64,000 nucleotides of DNA from Amyelois transitella. Its lineage: Eukaryota > Arthropoda > Insecta > Lepidoptera > Pyralidae. The stretch is taken from contig NC_083512.1 of assembly GCF_032362555.1 (NCBI RefSeq), positions 5,754,001-5,818,000 of the forward strand. The letters are read 5' to 3'. The notes under the pieces are model-generated. The model saw only the letters and a list, made by a program, of their open reading frames with translations. It did not search any database and was not told where the DNA came from. Position numbers and translations under genes: made by a program. This document shows, piece after piece, positions 22,601-33,000 of the stretch; position 1 is the first letter of the stretch; every line of letters begins with the position of its first letter.

Positions 22601-24964
22601 CCCGACGAGAAGATCCAGGCCGTCATCGACGCAGGAGTTTGCAGAAGATTGGTCGAGTTGCTCATGTAAGCTTGTGTCATCGTACTTAGGAGTTTGATGG
22701 TAGGTAAAGAATCAAGGAAGGACAAAAAGGAGGATAGGAGAAGAAAAAGGAGTTTGCCGTGATGCAAATGTTAGTTACTTAAGACTAATCCCTACCATAC
22801 CCTTTCGTTTCAGGCACAACAAATCGACCGTAGTGTCGGCGGCCCTGCGCGCAGTCGGCAACATAGTGACCGGCAACGATGCGCAGACGCAGGCGGTGCT
22901 CAACTGCAACCCGCTGCCCAACCTGCTGCAGCTGCTGGGCTGCAACACGGAGGGGCTGCGGAAGGAGGCGTGCTGGATGCTGTCCAACATCACTGCTGGC
23001 AACGCTGTGCAGATACAGGTCGGTATTTTTGTTTTTAAGAAAAATATATAATGGGTGCCGCTTGGTATAATAACATAGTAGATTAATTTTTATACAAATA
23101 TATAAATTAATTGATTGTTCATGCAATGTAGACCATCACAATTTTTTTACATATGTTTTATAAGTTGATTACTGAATCGATTTAGATGAATAAATATACT
23201 TGACAATAATTCTGTTCTTTCCCTAGGTACCTTACCTTTAGTTCAAAATTTACTTTGATACAAAATCACATCTATACAAAAAATATACTTTGCCCAAACT
23301 CGAATTGTAGACCCTCCTTTCATTGGTTGGCTGGTATTGCAAGCTAGAAAACTCTTTTTAACCATTCTCTAATATTTGTCAATACCTCGTAACATACATA
23401 AGTATATTAATTTCTAAGTGAGTCATAGCAATGTAGATTATTTTTGATAAGATCAAGATTTATCATTAATTTTGATATACATGTTGATCTGGCTATTTTA
23501 TTGTTTTTTTCGAATGATTCACAGTGACGTCATATCACTGTAAAGGTTATAGCTGTAAGTGTATCTTCCTGCTATTTGATCCTATTTTTTGGGAAAAATC
23601 TAGTTGCGGTACAGTCAGAAAAAGTCCAAATAGATTGAACAACAGGGTTCAACAATGGAATATAATAAGGGAATTTAATTTAATAAATAATTTGTAGGGT
23701 ACCTCACGATATTTTCCCTCACCGTTAGAGAAATGGCTATGTTGTGAACGAGATTTGGAAAATACAAACATTTATGTTCGTAGGTTTATCAGTGTTTAAC
23801 TGTGACAACGAATTATTTCATATTTTATTTATCCAAATCGAAATTTAGACAAAATACATGTCTTACTCAAACTATAAAAACAATTTCTTTTTTACAGGCA
23901 GTCATAGACGGAAACATATTCCCGACTTTAATTGAAATTTTAAGACAAGCCGAATTTAAAACGAGAAAAGAAGCCGCATGGGCGATCACGAACGCCACTA
24001 GCGGTGGTACACAGGCACAAATAAGGTACATACAATTACATTTTTACTAAATTAAGGTTTATAATACCATTTATTTTTGCGATGGTAACATAATTATAAT
24101 CTTTCGTGTCTATGTTGGCAAACAGAAGATATATTTAATAAAAACTTTCATCGGTTCATTGACTGGCGACTGAAACATACAGAGTTATAAATGACGTATT
24201 AATAGTTCTACATTCCATGCATACTTAAAATTTTTCATTAGTCTTTGCCTTACAAAGATTCAGGTAGGTTTTTCGTATCAATAAACACCATTTTGTCTAT
24301 ATATTAGAAGCTTGTGGGTTAAAAATCGAGAATTTACTATGGCACAGTTACAAGTACTCATAGTTTTTCTTTTATATTTCCAGATATTTAGTAGAACAAG
24401 GATGCATACCGCCACTCTGTGATTTATTAACGTTAACTGACCCAAAAACCGTGCAAGTCGCCCTCAATGGACTGGATAATATATTAAAAGCAGGCGCACA
24501 GACAGACCATCATGACAACCCTTATGCAGCTCTTATTGAAGAATGTTACGGTAAGTCATATCCATATTTATCAATCAATCAATACCTATAAAAGTAATTG
24601 ATCGATTTCTGTTAAACTTTTCTTTTAATATAATGTTCTCCACATGGCTCATACATACTATGTTACCTAAACTGACAAAGACTTTATTTGGTGAATTGCA
24701 GATAAAACCTTTTTTTTTTAAAACATTTGTTCAGGATGAAAACACTTACATTGACACATGCCCTATCTCATTGTAGGTCTAGACAAGATAGAGTTCCTCC
24801 AATCTCACGAGAACCTCGACATCTACAAGAAATCTTTCGAGATCATCGAGAATTACTTCGGGTCGGAGGAGGAGGACGGCCGCCTGGCGCCCGCCGTGTC
24901 GTCCTCCACCGACCAGTACCAGTTCAGCGACCAGCCCCTGCCCAGTGGCGGGTTCCACTTCTAA
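19657..24964 (+). CDS. Importin subunit alpha (KPNA1/5/6 type)
   Basis: Importin alpha binds classical nuclear localisation signals and hands the cargo to importin beta. Ten coding exons join in frame: 19657-19833, 20159-20371, 20910-21044, 21600-21688, 22143-22252, 22512-22665, 22814-23018, 23898-24025, 24384-24550 and 24777-24964, giving 521 aa. The N-terminal importin-beta-binding region contains [20 protein letters not shown]. The armadillo repeats carry the signal-binding tryptophan/asparagine ladder: [52 protein letters not shown]. The C-terminus ([12 protein letters not shown], acidic SEEEDGR, ending GGFHF) fits the KPNA1/5/6 clade better than KPNA2 or KPNA3/4. A non-coding first exon probably ends at the GTGAGT donor at about 19335. 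Exons at 20910, 22512, 22814 and the last one are much GC-richer than the others. Intron 2 holds an inverted copy of part of coding exon 6. Confidence 0.95.
20510..20611 (-). pseudogene. Inverted copy of importin alpha coding exon 6 fragment in intron 2
   Basis: Read on the minus strand these 102 bases form 34 open codons. They start [20 protein letters not shown] and end [11 protein letters not shown]. They align without gaps with residues encoded at 22536-22637 ([20 protein letters not shown] ... [11 protein letters not shown]), with 26 of 34 identical. The copy sits opposite to the gene, between coding exons 2 and 3. Flanking sequence on either side does not continue the similarity. It cannot be spliced as an exon in this orientation. 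Confidence 0.9.
21054..21268 (+). mobile_element. Short non-autonomous Helitron in importin alpha intron 3
   Basis: It begins TCCTACTCATATTATAAACACG after an A and ends GACGAAGTTGCGGGCGGCCTCTAG before a T. Its body includes AAAACTACTGAACCGATTACGATGA. It starts only 9 bases after the donor of the exon ending at 21044. Confidence 0.8.
21705..21840. repeat. Probable retroposon-end fragment in importin alpha intron 4
   Basis: The stretch starts CAATTTCAAATTCTTTATTGC and contains GTTGGGCACCGC. It has the look of a reverse-oriented retroposon 3' end with a simple tail, but I find no second copy in the window, so this is weak. Confidence 0.25.
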
Positions 24965-24995
24965 ACTAGAGGGTACTGTACCACCATCACTTCTT

Positions 24996-25001
24996 AATAA
25001 A
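24996..25001 (+). terminator. Poly(A) signal of importin alpha
   Basis: AATAAA lies 31 bases after the stop codon. Confidence 0.5.
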
Positions 25002-25305
25002 GCTTATATTATATAGCCATATTGCGGATTAAAAAGTCAGCTGCTGGCAATAATTGATCAAAAACGTAACCACAACCCAACCATGTAGTCAGTTTACTAT
25101 ATGTCTCCCACTATAAAAACAATTTCTAAAGCAGGTAGGTTTTTATTCTACACTAATGTACTATTTAGTGAGTAGTGTGGAATCACAGTCACTCAATATG
25201 ACATAAATATTTGGTGTTGCTATATGAAACGAAGAACTAGCGCCCTCATTGACAGATCTGTTATATTTTTGGTCAGGTTTTAACTACTACGTACTAGGTG
25301 TAGGT

Positions 25306-25485
25306 TCCTTACTATCATAAATGCGAAAGTCTATCTGTCTGCTCCACTTTCACAGGTAAACCGTTGGACCGATTCAAATGTAATTTGGTATTCATATAGT
25401 TATAAACATAGGATACATAAAATACTAAGGTTGAAAGTTTGTGTGAAAATCAATAATGCTACCCGTACGAAGCCGGAGCAGGTTG
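25306..25485 (+). mobile_element. Degraded Helitron related to 21054-21268
   Basis: It starts TCCTTACTATCATAAATGCGAAAG and keeps the internal block AAACCGTTGGACCGATTC. The right part (ACCCGTACGAAGCCGGAGCAGG) resembles a Helitron 3' sub-terminus, but no CTAG end is evident. Confidence 0.55.
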
Positions 25486-26037
25486 TTAATACATACAGAA
25501 AACCACGCCTGAAAACTACATCTTTCCACTTGGTACAATCCTTTATTCGCTTTAACTACTTCATATCTCTGTTCATGCAAGTTCGTCAACTAGGTTCTCT
25601 CGACTTGACGTTTTGCCAGAATGTCCCCGATTTTAGAGAATGATTTACTCAGATCAATCGAAAGAAAGATCAACAGAAGTTAATTACTACCCTGCTCTCA
25701 CTCAATGTGTATCTCCTTCACTCCCGTTTTTAAATGGTCTGTTATCTAATAAAATAGGCTATTTGACCGTTTTTTAGAAATGGTTTAAAATTATTCTTTA
25801 TGACATAATAAACACACTTCATTTATATTTCCTAGAAATACGCAGTATTTATAATAAAAAATGAATTATAAAAATTGAATTTTAAAGGTTGAAATTTAAA
25901 AAGCGCGCCTAAAACGCTCTCATAGTAATGGCAGACGCTATATAACCTGTGTGACGTCACACGCAAGCAAACAGATTATCATTAGGTGCAGTTTCAGTAG
26001 TGATTTTGATTATATTTCTCTCAATTTATCAAACAAA

Positions 26038-26219
26038 ATGGTTTATAAATGGTGTGTAGTACCACAATGTACAAATACTTCAATAAAAAACTCCGCAAAA
26101 AGTGTTTGTGTCTGTTCCAACGAATCCACTAAGACGAAAGAAGTGGTTGCAGTTAGTTTGAAGAGATCCAAAGAGTATTTTATCGCATTCAAATGTTTTT
26201 ATGTGTGAAGATCATTTTG
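26038..26219 (+). pseudogene. Decayed THAP-domain first exon (transposon gene)
   Basis: THAP domains are zinc-coordinating DNA-binding modules found in P-element-like and related transposases and in host factors. The exon starts MVYKWCVVPQCTNTSIKNSA, giving the first two cysteines. After a shift of frame it continues with VFVSVPTNPLRRKKWLQLV, which includes the conserved tryptophan, and then SNVFMCEDHFD with the CxxH pair. A TGA codon interrupts after LQLV. The coding segment ends at the donor GTAAGTATG. The frameshift and stop show that this copy is no longer functional. Confidence 0.7.
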
Positions 26220-26358
26220 ATGTAAGTATGCTGGCAATATTTGAGTTATAGCAAACAATAAAACAAATAAAACATAACCTATAAAATAAAATTCTGCGAA
26301 ATTTTTGCGTGAAATGGCATAAAGATTTCTAAATAAATAATTTCTTTAAAATACTTAC

Positions 26359-26472
26359 ATTCATAAGTTCTGCGCCATAGTAATCCGCGTTGTTTTTGAA
26401 GAAAAGTGCAACCATAAATGCATCAATCTCAGGGAGGTTTGTGTTGTCGGCACACACAAAATTTTTGTCCAT
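26359..26472 (-). CDS. Orphan first coding exon inside the TIR transposon
   Basis: On the minus strand this is an intact 38-codon exon, MDKNFVCADNTNLPEIDAFM then VALFFKNNADYYGAELMN, ending at a GTAAGTATT donor. It looks like the start of a transposon-borne protein. I do not recognise the product with confidence. The remaining exons are absent from the element. Confidence 0.5.
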
Positions 26473-26917
26473 TTTAATACAAACACCAGGAATTTATTTC
26501 ACTTAAGTAATAAAATGAAGCTGAAATAGTTCACTGTCACGAAATAGCTCAATATCTGGGATAAAACATTAATAAAACACAAACTACACAGGAGGAGTTG
26601 ATGTTTACTTGCATGTGACGTCACCGGAGTTGTAACCAATCACATAACGTATCGGTCGTGCAAAAGTATTTAAAAATTATTGTATTTTTTAAACGATAAA
26701 TCGCCAGAAATATGCTTATTTTAGTACAAATGAAAGTAAAACACGTTCTGTTACAGGTATTATTATCTAATAGGATTACCACAATTCGTAGCATATTTTC
26801 AATAGTGTCAAATAGCCTATTGTATTTAAGGTTTTAACGATTTGGCCTGACCTTTTACCAGAATGTTTCCGATTAATAAATGTGGGTTCGTTTTATGGGA
26901 AGCAGAATGTAAACAAA

Positions 26918-27188
26918 TAAACATATAATCACATCTATATTCCTTGCTGGGTAGACAGAGCCAACAGGCTCTAAAAACTATAAGGCCACGATCAGCTGTT
27001 TGGCTAAATTATAGAATTGAGATTCAAATAGTGACAAGTTGCTAGGCCATCGTTTAAAACGAAGAAACCTAAGTTTACAAGCCTATCCCTTAGTCGCCTT
27101 TTAAGACATCGGTAGGAAAGAGATGGAGTGGTCCTATTCTTTTTTCTCTTGGCCGACTCTTCTCGTGCCGGGAACCACACGGCAATGT
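26918..27188 (-). mobile_element. (ATGT)n SINE-like family (family B), near full length
   Basis: In the plus reading it goes from CATATAATCACATCTATATTCC (tail side) through GTCGCCTTTTAAGACATC and GGAAAGAGATGGAGTGGTCC to GTGCCGGGAACCACACGGCA (head side). It matches 44339-44606 and 63302-63556. A short insertion (TCTTGGCCGACTCTTC) separates the head from the body. Confidence 0.8.
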
Positions 27189-27189
27189 C

Positions 27190-29136
27190 GAGAACCACAC
27201 AGCACACAAATAAAAAAATATTAATAAACCCAAATAACTTCATACATAAAAAATAATATGCAATATCAATAAATTACTAGCATAATAATAAGATGACACA
27301 AGTGAAAAAGTTTTGTTTTTTTCTTTCAGATGTGGATTGGCAACAATTACCTGCGTGACGACTAGATCGCTGGAGAAACGCTTACACAGGATTGTTATTA
27401 TAAATATTTTGCACACACTATGTATAGATATTTTATTTATTTATAAATATGAATTTTTTAACAAAACTCGTCTACTATTATTTTTGCTCTTGTATAGTTA
27501 ACTGCGTATCTTATTTACATATGATGTAGTTAAATGTGTGTGGGAACAGAATTATTACATAACTATGTATTGGAGCACTTAGATTTAGGATTCCGAAGTA
27601 AAAAAGTTAATAAACTGATAATTCTCACTATGTTAATGTCAGAGTAATATTTTTCGTAACTGTATAAAATATAGAAGGCTTGCTTCTCTAGGTTTTAAAG
27701 CATTTCTTATTTAAAAGTAAGCAGTTACCTAATAGTAAATTATTAGACTGTTCAGAAAAAAGGCAAAAATGGGCATTTATTTGTAAGTAACAACAGTAAT
27801 AATTCGGTTAACTGGTAGTTGTTTGTTCTGTTGCCCATTCTTTGTGCAATATTGTTAATATTTTAGCATTTTGTGAAAAATTACTTGTGTATTGATTCAG
27901 AGAACTATTAACTATTTTAAACCACCCCACATATATATTTATTTCAGGCTTCGTTATTGTATTGTATGTTTAAAGTTAACTTGTCTGTGGTATTGTCTGC
28001 GTATACAGGTACAGATCGGTGTTTTGATTGTACTAATTAATGGTTATTGACCTGAACAATGTTCTCAACATTGTTCTTTGTCCACTATGGGACACAAGGA
28101 TGCACACAAGCTTGATTATTATATTTTATGTACATACTTTTTAAATGTTATTTTGTTCATATTGTCCGAAGTATTTTGTTGACTAACTTAATGAGGATGA
28201 TTCCTCCGTGACTTTTACATGCCATCAGATTTAAATTTTATACAATGTATAAAAATACTGCGTATAAAATTTTTGTGGAAATGAATTTCTCGGAATGATA
28301 TATACCTTGTCATAGATCATGAATAGCGACACTGCCCGCTCGTTTTCCATACTCGCATATGCTCGAGTAAAGCTGACAATGTGATCGAAGGCTTATATAC
28401 AATCACGCTTCAGCCGGCTTTGTTATTCTACTTACTATTTAAATTGTGTGACGCAGATACGTAACAAAGTATGTATACAAGTTAATTGGAAAGACTGCGA
28501 TTATTAATTTGACATGTTTTCATGATTAACAATATAAACTTTTAATTAAAACTGGTAATATCAATTACAAAATACTTCGGTTAACTATAAAATTTATTTG
28601 TTTATAACAAGAAATATATACAGGAAAACAAATACAACGCTTTGTAATGTATTACAGCTCTAACTTGGGTTTTAATCACGTTAAAATTTCTAAAACATCT
28701 GTGTTTTTATTTTAATCCTTTTTTCGAAGCCACGATATGAAACGAGACGATTGATAGAAAATAAAAGATAGTCGGATTTCGACGAAAATTCTCAGATTTA
28801 TGTGAAGATTTGATTTTATATCCATAGAATACAGGGTTATATAGTAGGTATTGTTATACATACAAAACTTTGCAACAATAGCCAAAAACATAAAACAAAT
28901 AATAAGAGGTTCGTTAAGTACTTAATTACAATAAAAAATGATTAACTAAGGTTTCATTGTATTGTCGTGACATTTGTATGTATGTCTATGTTAATACCTA
29001 CAAAGACGCGTGACGCTCATTGTTCAAATTCAAACGTATAGGTAATTGGTATTTATTTTTGTATGTCAGTACAGAACAACCTTTGTGCTGCACTGATACT
29101 TGTTTATTACGTTAGCGTCCCCTTCTTGCGAGGTCG
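27190..29136. other. AT-rich intergenic DNA
   Basis: No gene is supported. A possible acceptor with a short frame lies at about 27331, with AATAAA at about 27609, which could be an untranslated terminal exon of an upstream gene. A 10-bp inverted repeat (GAACAATGTT) lies at 28054-28076. Confidence 0.4.
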
Positions 29137-29964
29137 ATGATGTTTTACAAGTATCCTTGTATAAAAGAAGAAGTGCCTGAATCGATTAACGTGCCGTGGT
29201 AAGTAGCTATATGGCTGCTATGGCTTTAAGGTTTTTGAAGGACTGTATCTCTGGGGACGAAGAGAGGATTTGGTTTTCCCATTTAAGAAGTAATTTTAAA
29301 TAATATTCAATTTTATTTCCAATTTTATAATGATTTTATTTTGTGAAAGTATGAGATTATTACATTAAATCTGGCAGGTGAAGTACCCTAACTACCTAAT
29401 CTTACTCGATTACTTCTTTTTTAGATTTGTTCTCAGAATGCTATTGAGAGTTTTTCGTTCACGAACGTGGTGATAGTGTAATGTGGTGTAACGTGGTCCG
29501 TTTAAACAAAATTTTAAAATAAGGTTCCATGAAAAAATGTGTCAACTGTACTACTCTTACACTTTTAATTGGGTTAAATAGGTACTAAACTTACTTACTT
29601 AAACTACTTATATACTACTTATATATTTACATAAAAAAATAAAACATATAATCTCGATTCTTTCCTGAAGGCGTAGGCAGAGACAACATCTTTACCAGTT
29701 GATTACATATATATGGTCACGTCTATATCCCTTGCAGGGTAGACGGAGCCAACAGTCTTGAAAAAACTGAATGGCCACGTTCAGTTCGTTTACCAGTTGA
29801 TTAAAGTAACTAAATTTAACTATTTCTAAAATTTGTTAAACCTGTATGTACTGTAAGACTGATCTTATCCTTATTTTTCTAGGTGTGGACCGCTGCTATT
29901 GTTCGACGTCAGAATAATTAAGATTAAAATGTACAAAAAGAGACAAAGCAAAACTGCTTGTTAG
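29137..29964 (+). CDS. Possible two-exon small protein (unrecognised)
   Basis: Exon 29137-29198 encodes MMFYKYPCIKEEVPESINVP and ends at a strong donor, GTAAGT. An acceptor (TTTTTCTAG) at 29880-29882 opens an exon at 29883-29964 that keeps the frame and ends at TAG, giving 47 aa. I see no family resemblance, and chance could produce this. It is convergent with the esterase gene, whose stop is at 30088. Confidence 0.2.
29636..29790 (-). repeat. Two adjacent partial family B repeats
   Basis: The pieces at 29641-29690 and 29708-29785 both carry the family's 3' region. The second reads GGTCACGTCTATATCCCTTGC ... GTAGACGGAGCCAACAGTC ... GGCCACGTTCAG. Confidence 0.6.
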
Positions 29965-30087
29965 TATATTTACTATATTGATTGAATCTTTGTAAAATAT
30001 TCCTTAATTCGATGTAATTTTATATAATTAATTTCTAACTAGCGTTTTGGTTTTAGTAGTCAGTTGTTTTATTTTGACAATGAATAC

Positions 30088-33000
30088 CTACCATTTGATT
30101 CCCATTTCATTAAAATAAATAACCCATTTCAGTATGTCATTTTTATCATGGATTTCGTCCCAGAATTTCATTCTATCGTAGAATGGGTTTCTTCCTACTG
30201 TTAAATCATATCCTATGTTGATGTAGTTTAACCTTTCATTGTTTTCGACGGGACTCCATGTGACCTGAAGCAACGGGTCTTCTTCTGGTGTAGGGTGCCT
30301 AAAAGAAGATGAATTTTAGTTAACAAAACATAAATAATTAATTGAAGAATCGTTCTGAGTAGAGTTTACGTTTCCAAATTTCTCTATACTTATATAATTT
30401 CAAAATAATAGGTATAAAAATATATTAAACGTTTCACTGCTAACAGATCGTGGTGAGCGTTTCATATAAATTATCGATTTAAATTTTTTTTGATTGTGCT
30501 AAAAAACAACATCTGAATAAATAATTATGTTGCTTAAGTATATTACTTACCCATATTTTGCAAAATTTGTCCACATCTTTATCATTTTATTCGAGGTTAC
30601 TAGAGAATCCAGATTAATGTTCGAAGTTCCCATATTTTGAAATTTTGTTGGAAACAGGAATCTTAATTCAGCACAGTACCCAGTGAGAAAATTAGTATCC
30701 TTTATGCCTGTGTATTCCACATAACAGTTAAATATGTAATAAAATAAGGGAGTGTTGGGTCCATACTCGCTGTGAAGTCGCACTGTTTTATTTATGTGAT
30801 ATAAAAAATAAAAATCGCTAACCATCTGTGAATATTGGCGAGACGCCTCCGTCGAATTTTCATTATCTCCTAAAACAAATCTCAGCAGCTTCTTTCTACT
30901 CAGGGTTCTGATTGATTTAGATTCTTCACTAAACGGTCTAAGGCTACATACATTAAAGGTTTTTATGTTATTGTAAAAATCATTTCTTATATGGGCCATC
31001 ATGGCTCCTTCTATATTATTGCTTCCAATTATCATGGGAACTTTATTATATACCCCAGATTTTATTAGAACTAATGGAGATTTTGTAAGAAAAGCTTGTT
31101 GTCCTTCAAATTCTTCTTCAATGCAAGGTTTGAATATTGCATCCACGCAATCAGTGTCGTGTGTTTGGAGGCATAGTTCATAAAAACCTTTCATAATCGT
31201 TTGTGCTGGTAGAGATCTCAATTCTTCAATAATTTCATCTTTGTCTGTATTTTCAATGCCCACTTGTCTGGCTAATTCTATCACAGCTTTTGAAGGGTTT
31301 AATGTAATAGACCAATTGTTCAAAGCACAAGCGCTTTGAACGATAGCCTTCTGAAATAACCCGGCTGCACTCGGCGAGAAGGCCATCAAGTGGACGAGGC
31401 TCCCGCCACTATTACTCCCGAATAGCGTGACGTTAGTCGGATCTCCTCCGAAGTGTATTATATTATTCTGTATCCATTTTAGGGCCATCACGATATCTTT
31501 CAAGCCGCAATTGCCAGGTGCAGCCAAATCGTTCATGGAGAGGAATCCGAATGGACCTATACGAAAGCCACATCTCACGAATATAACGCCACTATTGTTC
31601 AAAGCTGTCGGATCGTAAATCTCATCAAAACAATACGAATAATTGACACTTCCTATCCAAAACATAACAGGCAAGGGTTTGCTGGGGCTTATATTTGGAC
31701 TGGAAATTTCTACGTAAAGACAGTCTTCCGAGCTGAGTTGTGTATTGTTTAGTGATATTGGCATAGGCGTATCTTGAGTACAATCGATTTCTCCCATCCA
31801 TCTTGAAATTGGGACCGGCGGCTAAAACATATTGAGAAAATTATTCAATACGTAATGAGACTATGTGTTTCCTTTATTTCGAAAATGAAATAATTAAAAC
31901 AGAAAAGTGTATTTTTTGCTTGTTTGTACACTGTTCATGATACTATAGAAGTCTTCATGGAATTTTAAAGTTAGATACATAAAGTTGCCGTGAACGGGCT
32001 ATAAAATTGGCAATTTGCTGCAATAATGTCGTCAATTTTGTTGATCTATATAGCTTAGAATATTTGCAACTTTACCATTGCTGCAATTGGGGAACAAATT
32101 GCTGAGTGTAGTCTATTCTAGACATTGAATGCTTTTGTACTGCCTTTTCAATTTGTGTTGGAGAAGCGGCCGAGTACCAAAAGATTGGTGTAAGGCTGTT
32201 ATCGTGCCACTTTACAAAGGAAAAGGGTCACAGCTGGACTGCAAAAATTATCGTGGTATAAGCCTGCTTAGCGTCGTCGGCAAATTGTATGCTAAGGTAT
32301 TGATTAATAGAGTCAGGAATGAAACTGATGACAAAATATGGGATGCTCAAGCGGGATTTCGAAAGGGAATGGGATGTACTGATCAGGTCTTTTCCTTGCG
32401 GTGCATAGCCGAAAAGTTTTTGGCCAAGAGTCAAAAAGTCTATTGCACATTCGTAGATCTGGAAAAGGCCTATGACAGAGTTGAGAGGAATGAATTGTGG
32501 TCAGCACTTTCTATGCATGGGGTGAGCAGTCTCTTAATACGAGCACTGAAATCCTTATATGAGGATTCGAGTGCTTGTGTCAGGATAAACGGAGCGCACA
32601 CTGAGTGGTTTAAGATTGAGAAAGGCGTTAGGCAAGGATGTGTTGCGTCACCGTGGCTGTTCAACCTATTTATGGATAGCTGTTTGACAGATTTGAAAGA
32701 GTCTAAAAGTGGATTAAGGATGAATGAGTTACTCGTCAAATGTCTGCTCTATGCCGACGATCAGGTTATACTGGCGTCATCAGCGGAGGAGTTACAGGAG
32801 ATGGTAAACTGTATGCATGAAGCTTTAAAAGAGAAAGGAATGAAAGTGAACGTAAGTAAAACTAAAACACTGGTTTTTGAAATGGAGAAAGAAATGACAG
32901 CATGTAATATTTTGATTGGAGGAGAAAAAGTGGAGCAAGTGAAAGAGTTTGTATATCTAGGATCAAAGTTTACATCAGATGGCAAGTATGATAGTGATAT

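Larger units (their letters stand above)
25754..26820. mobile_element. Internally deleted TIR DNA transposon with two first exons
   Basis: The ends are inverted: ATAGGCTATTTGAC at 25754-25767 and GTCAAATAGCCTAT at 26807-26820. Sub-terminal inverted blocks each carry a TGACGTCA palindrome next to GCAAG(C/T)AAACA (25951-25972; 26602-26624). Between them are a THAP exon pointing right (26038-26219) and an unrelated exon pointing left (26359-26472). Both end at GTAAGTAT donors, and downstream exons for either are missing. I infer a non-autonomous leftover of a longer transposon that carried two convergent genes. No clear target duplication is visible. Confidence 0.65.

Noticed and set aside
22453-23126. 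Overlapping alternative frames in the GC-rich importin alpha exons
   Set aside because: The arginine-rich frames are by-products of GC-rich codons; the armadillo frame explains the conservation.
27331-27620. Terminal coding exon on the plus strand
   Set aside because: A TTTCTTTCAG acceptor leads to a frame of only nine codons (VDWQQLPA); no partner exon was found. It may be an untranslated exon.
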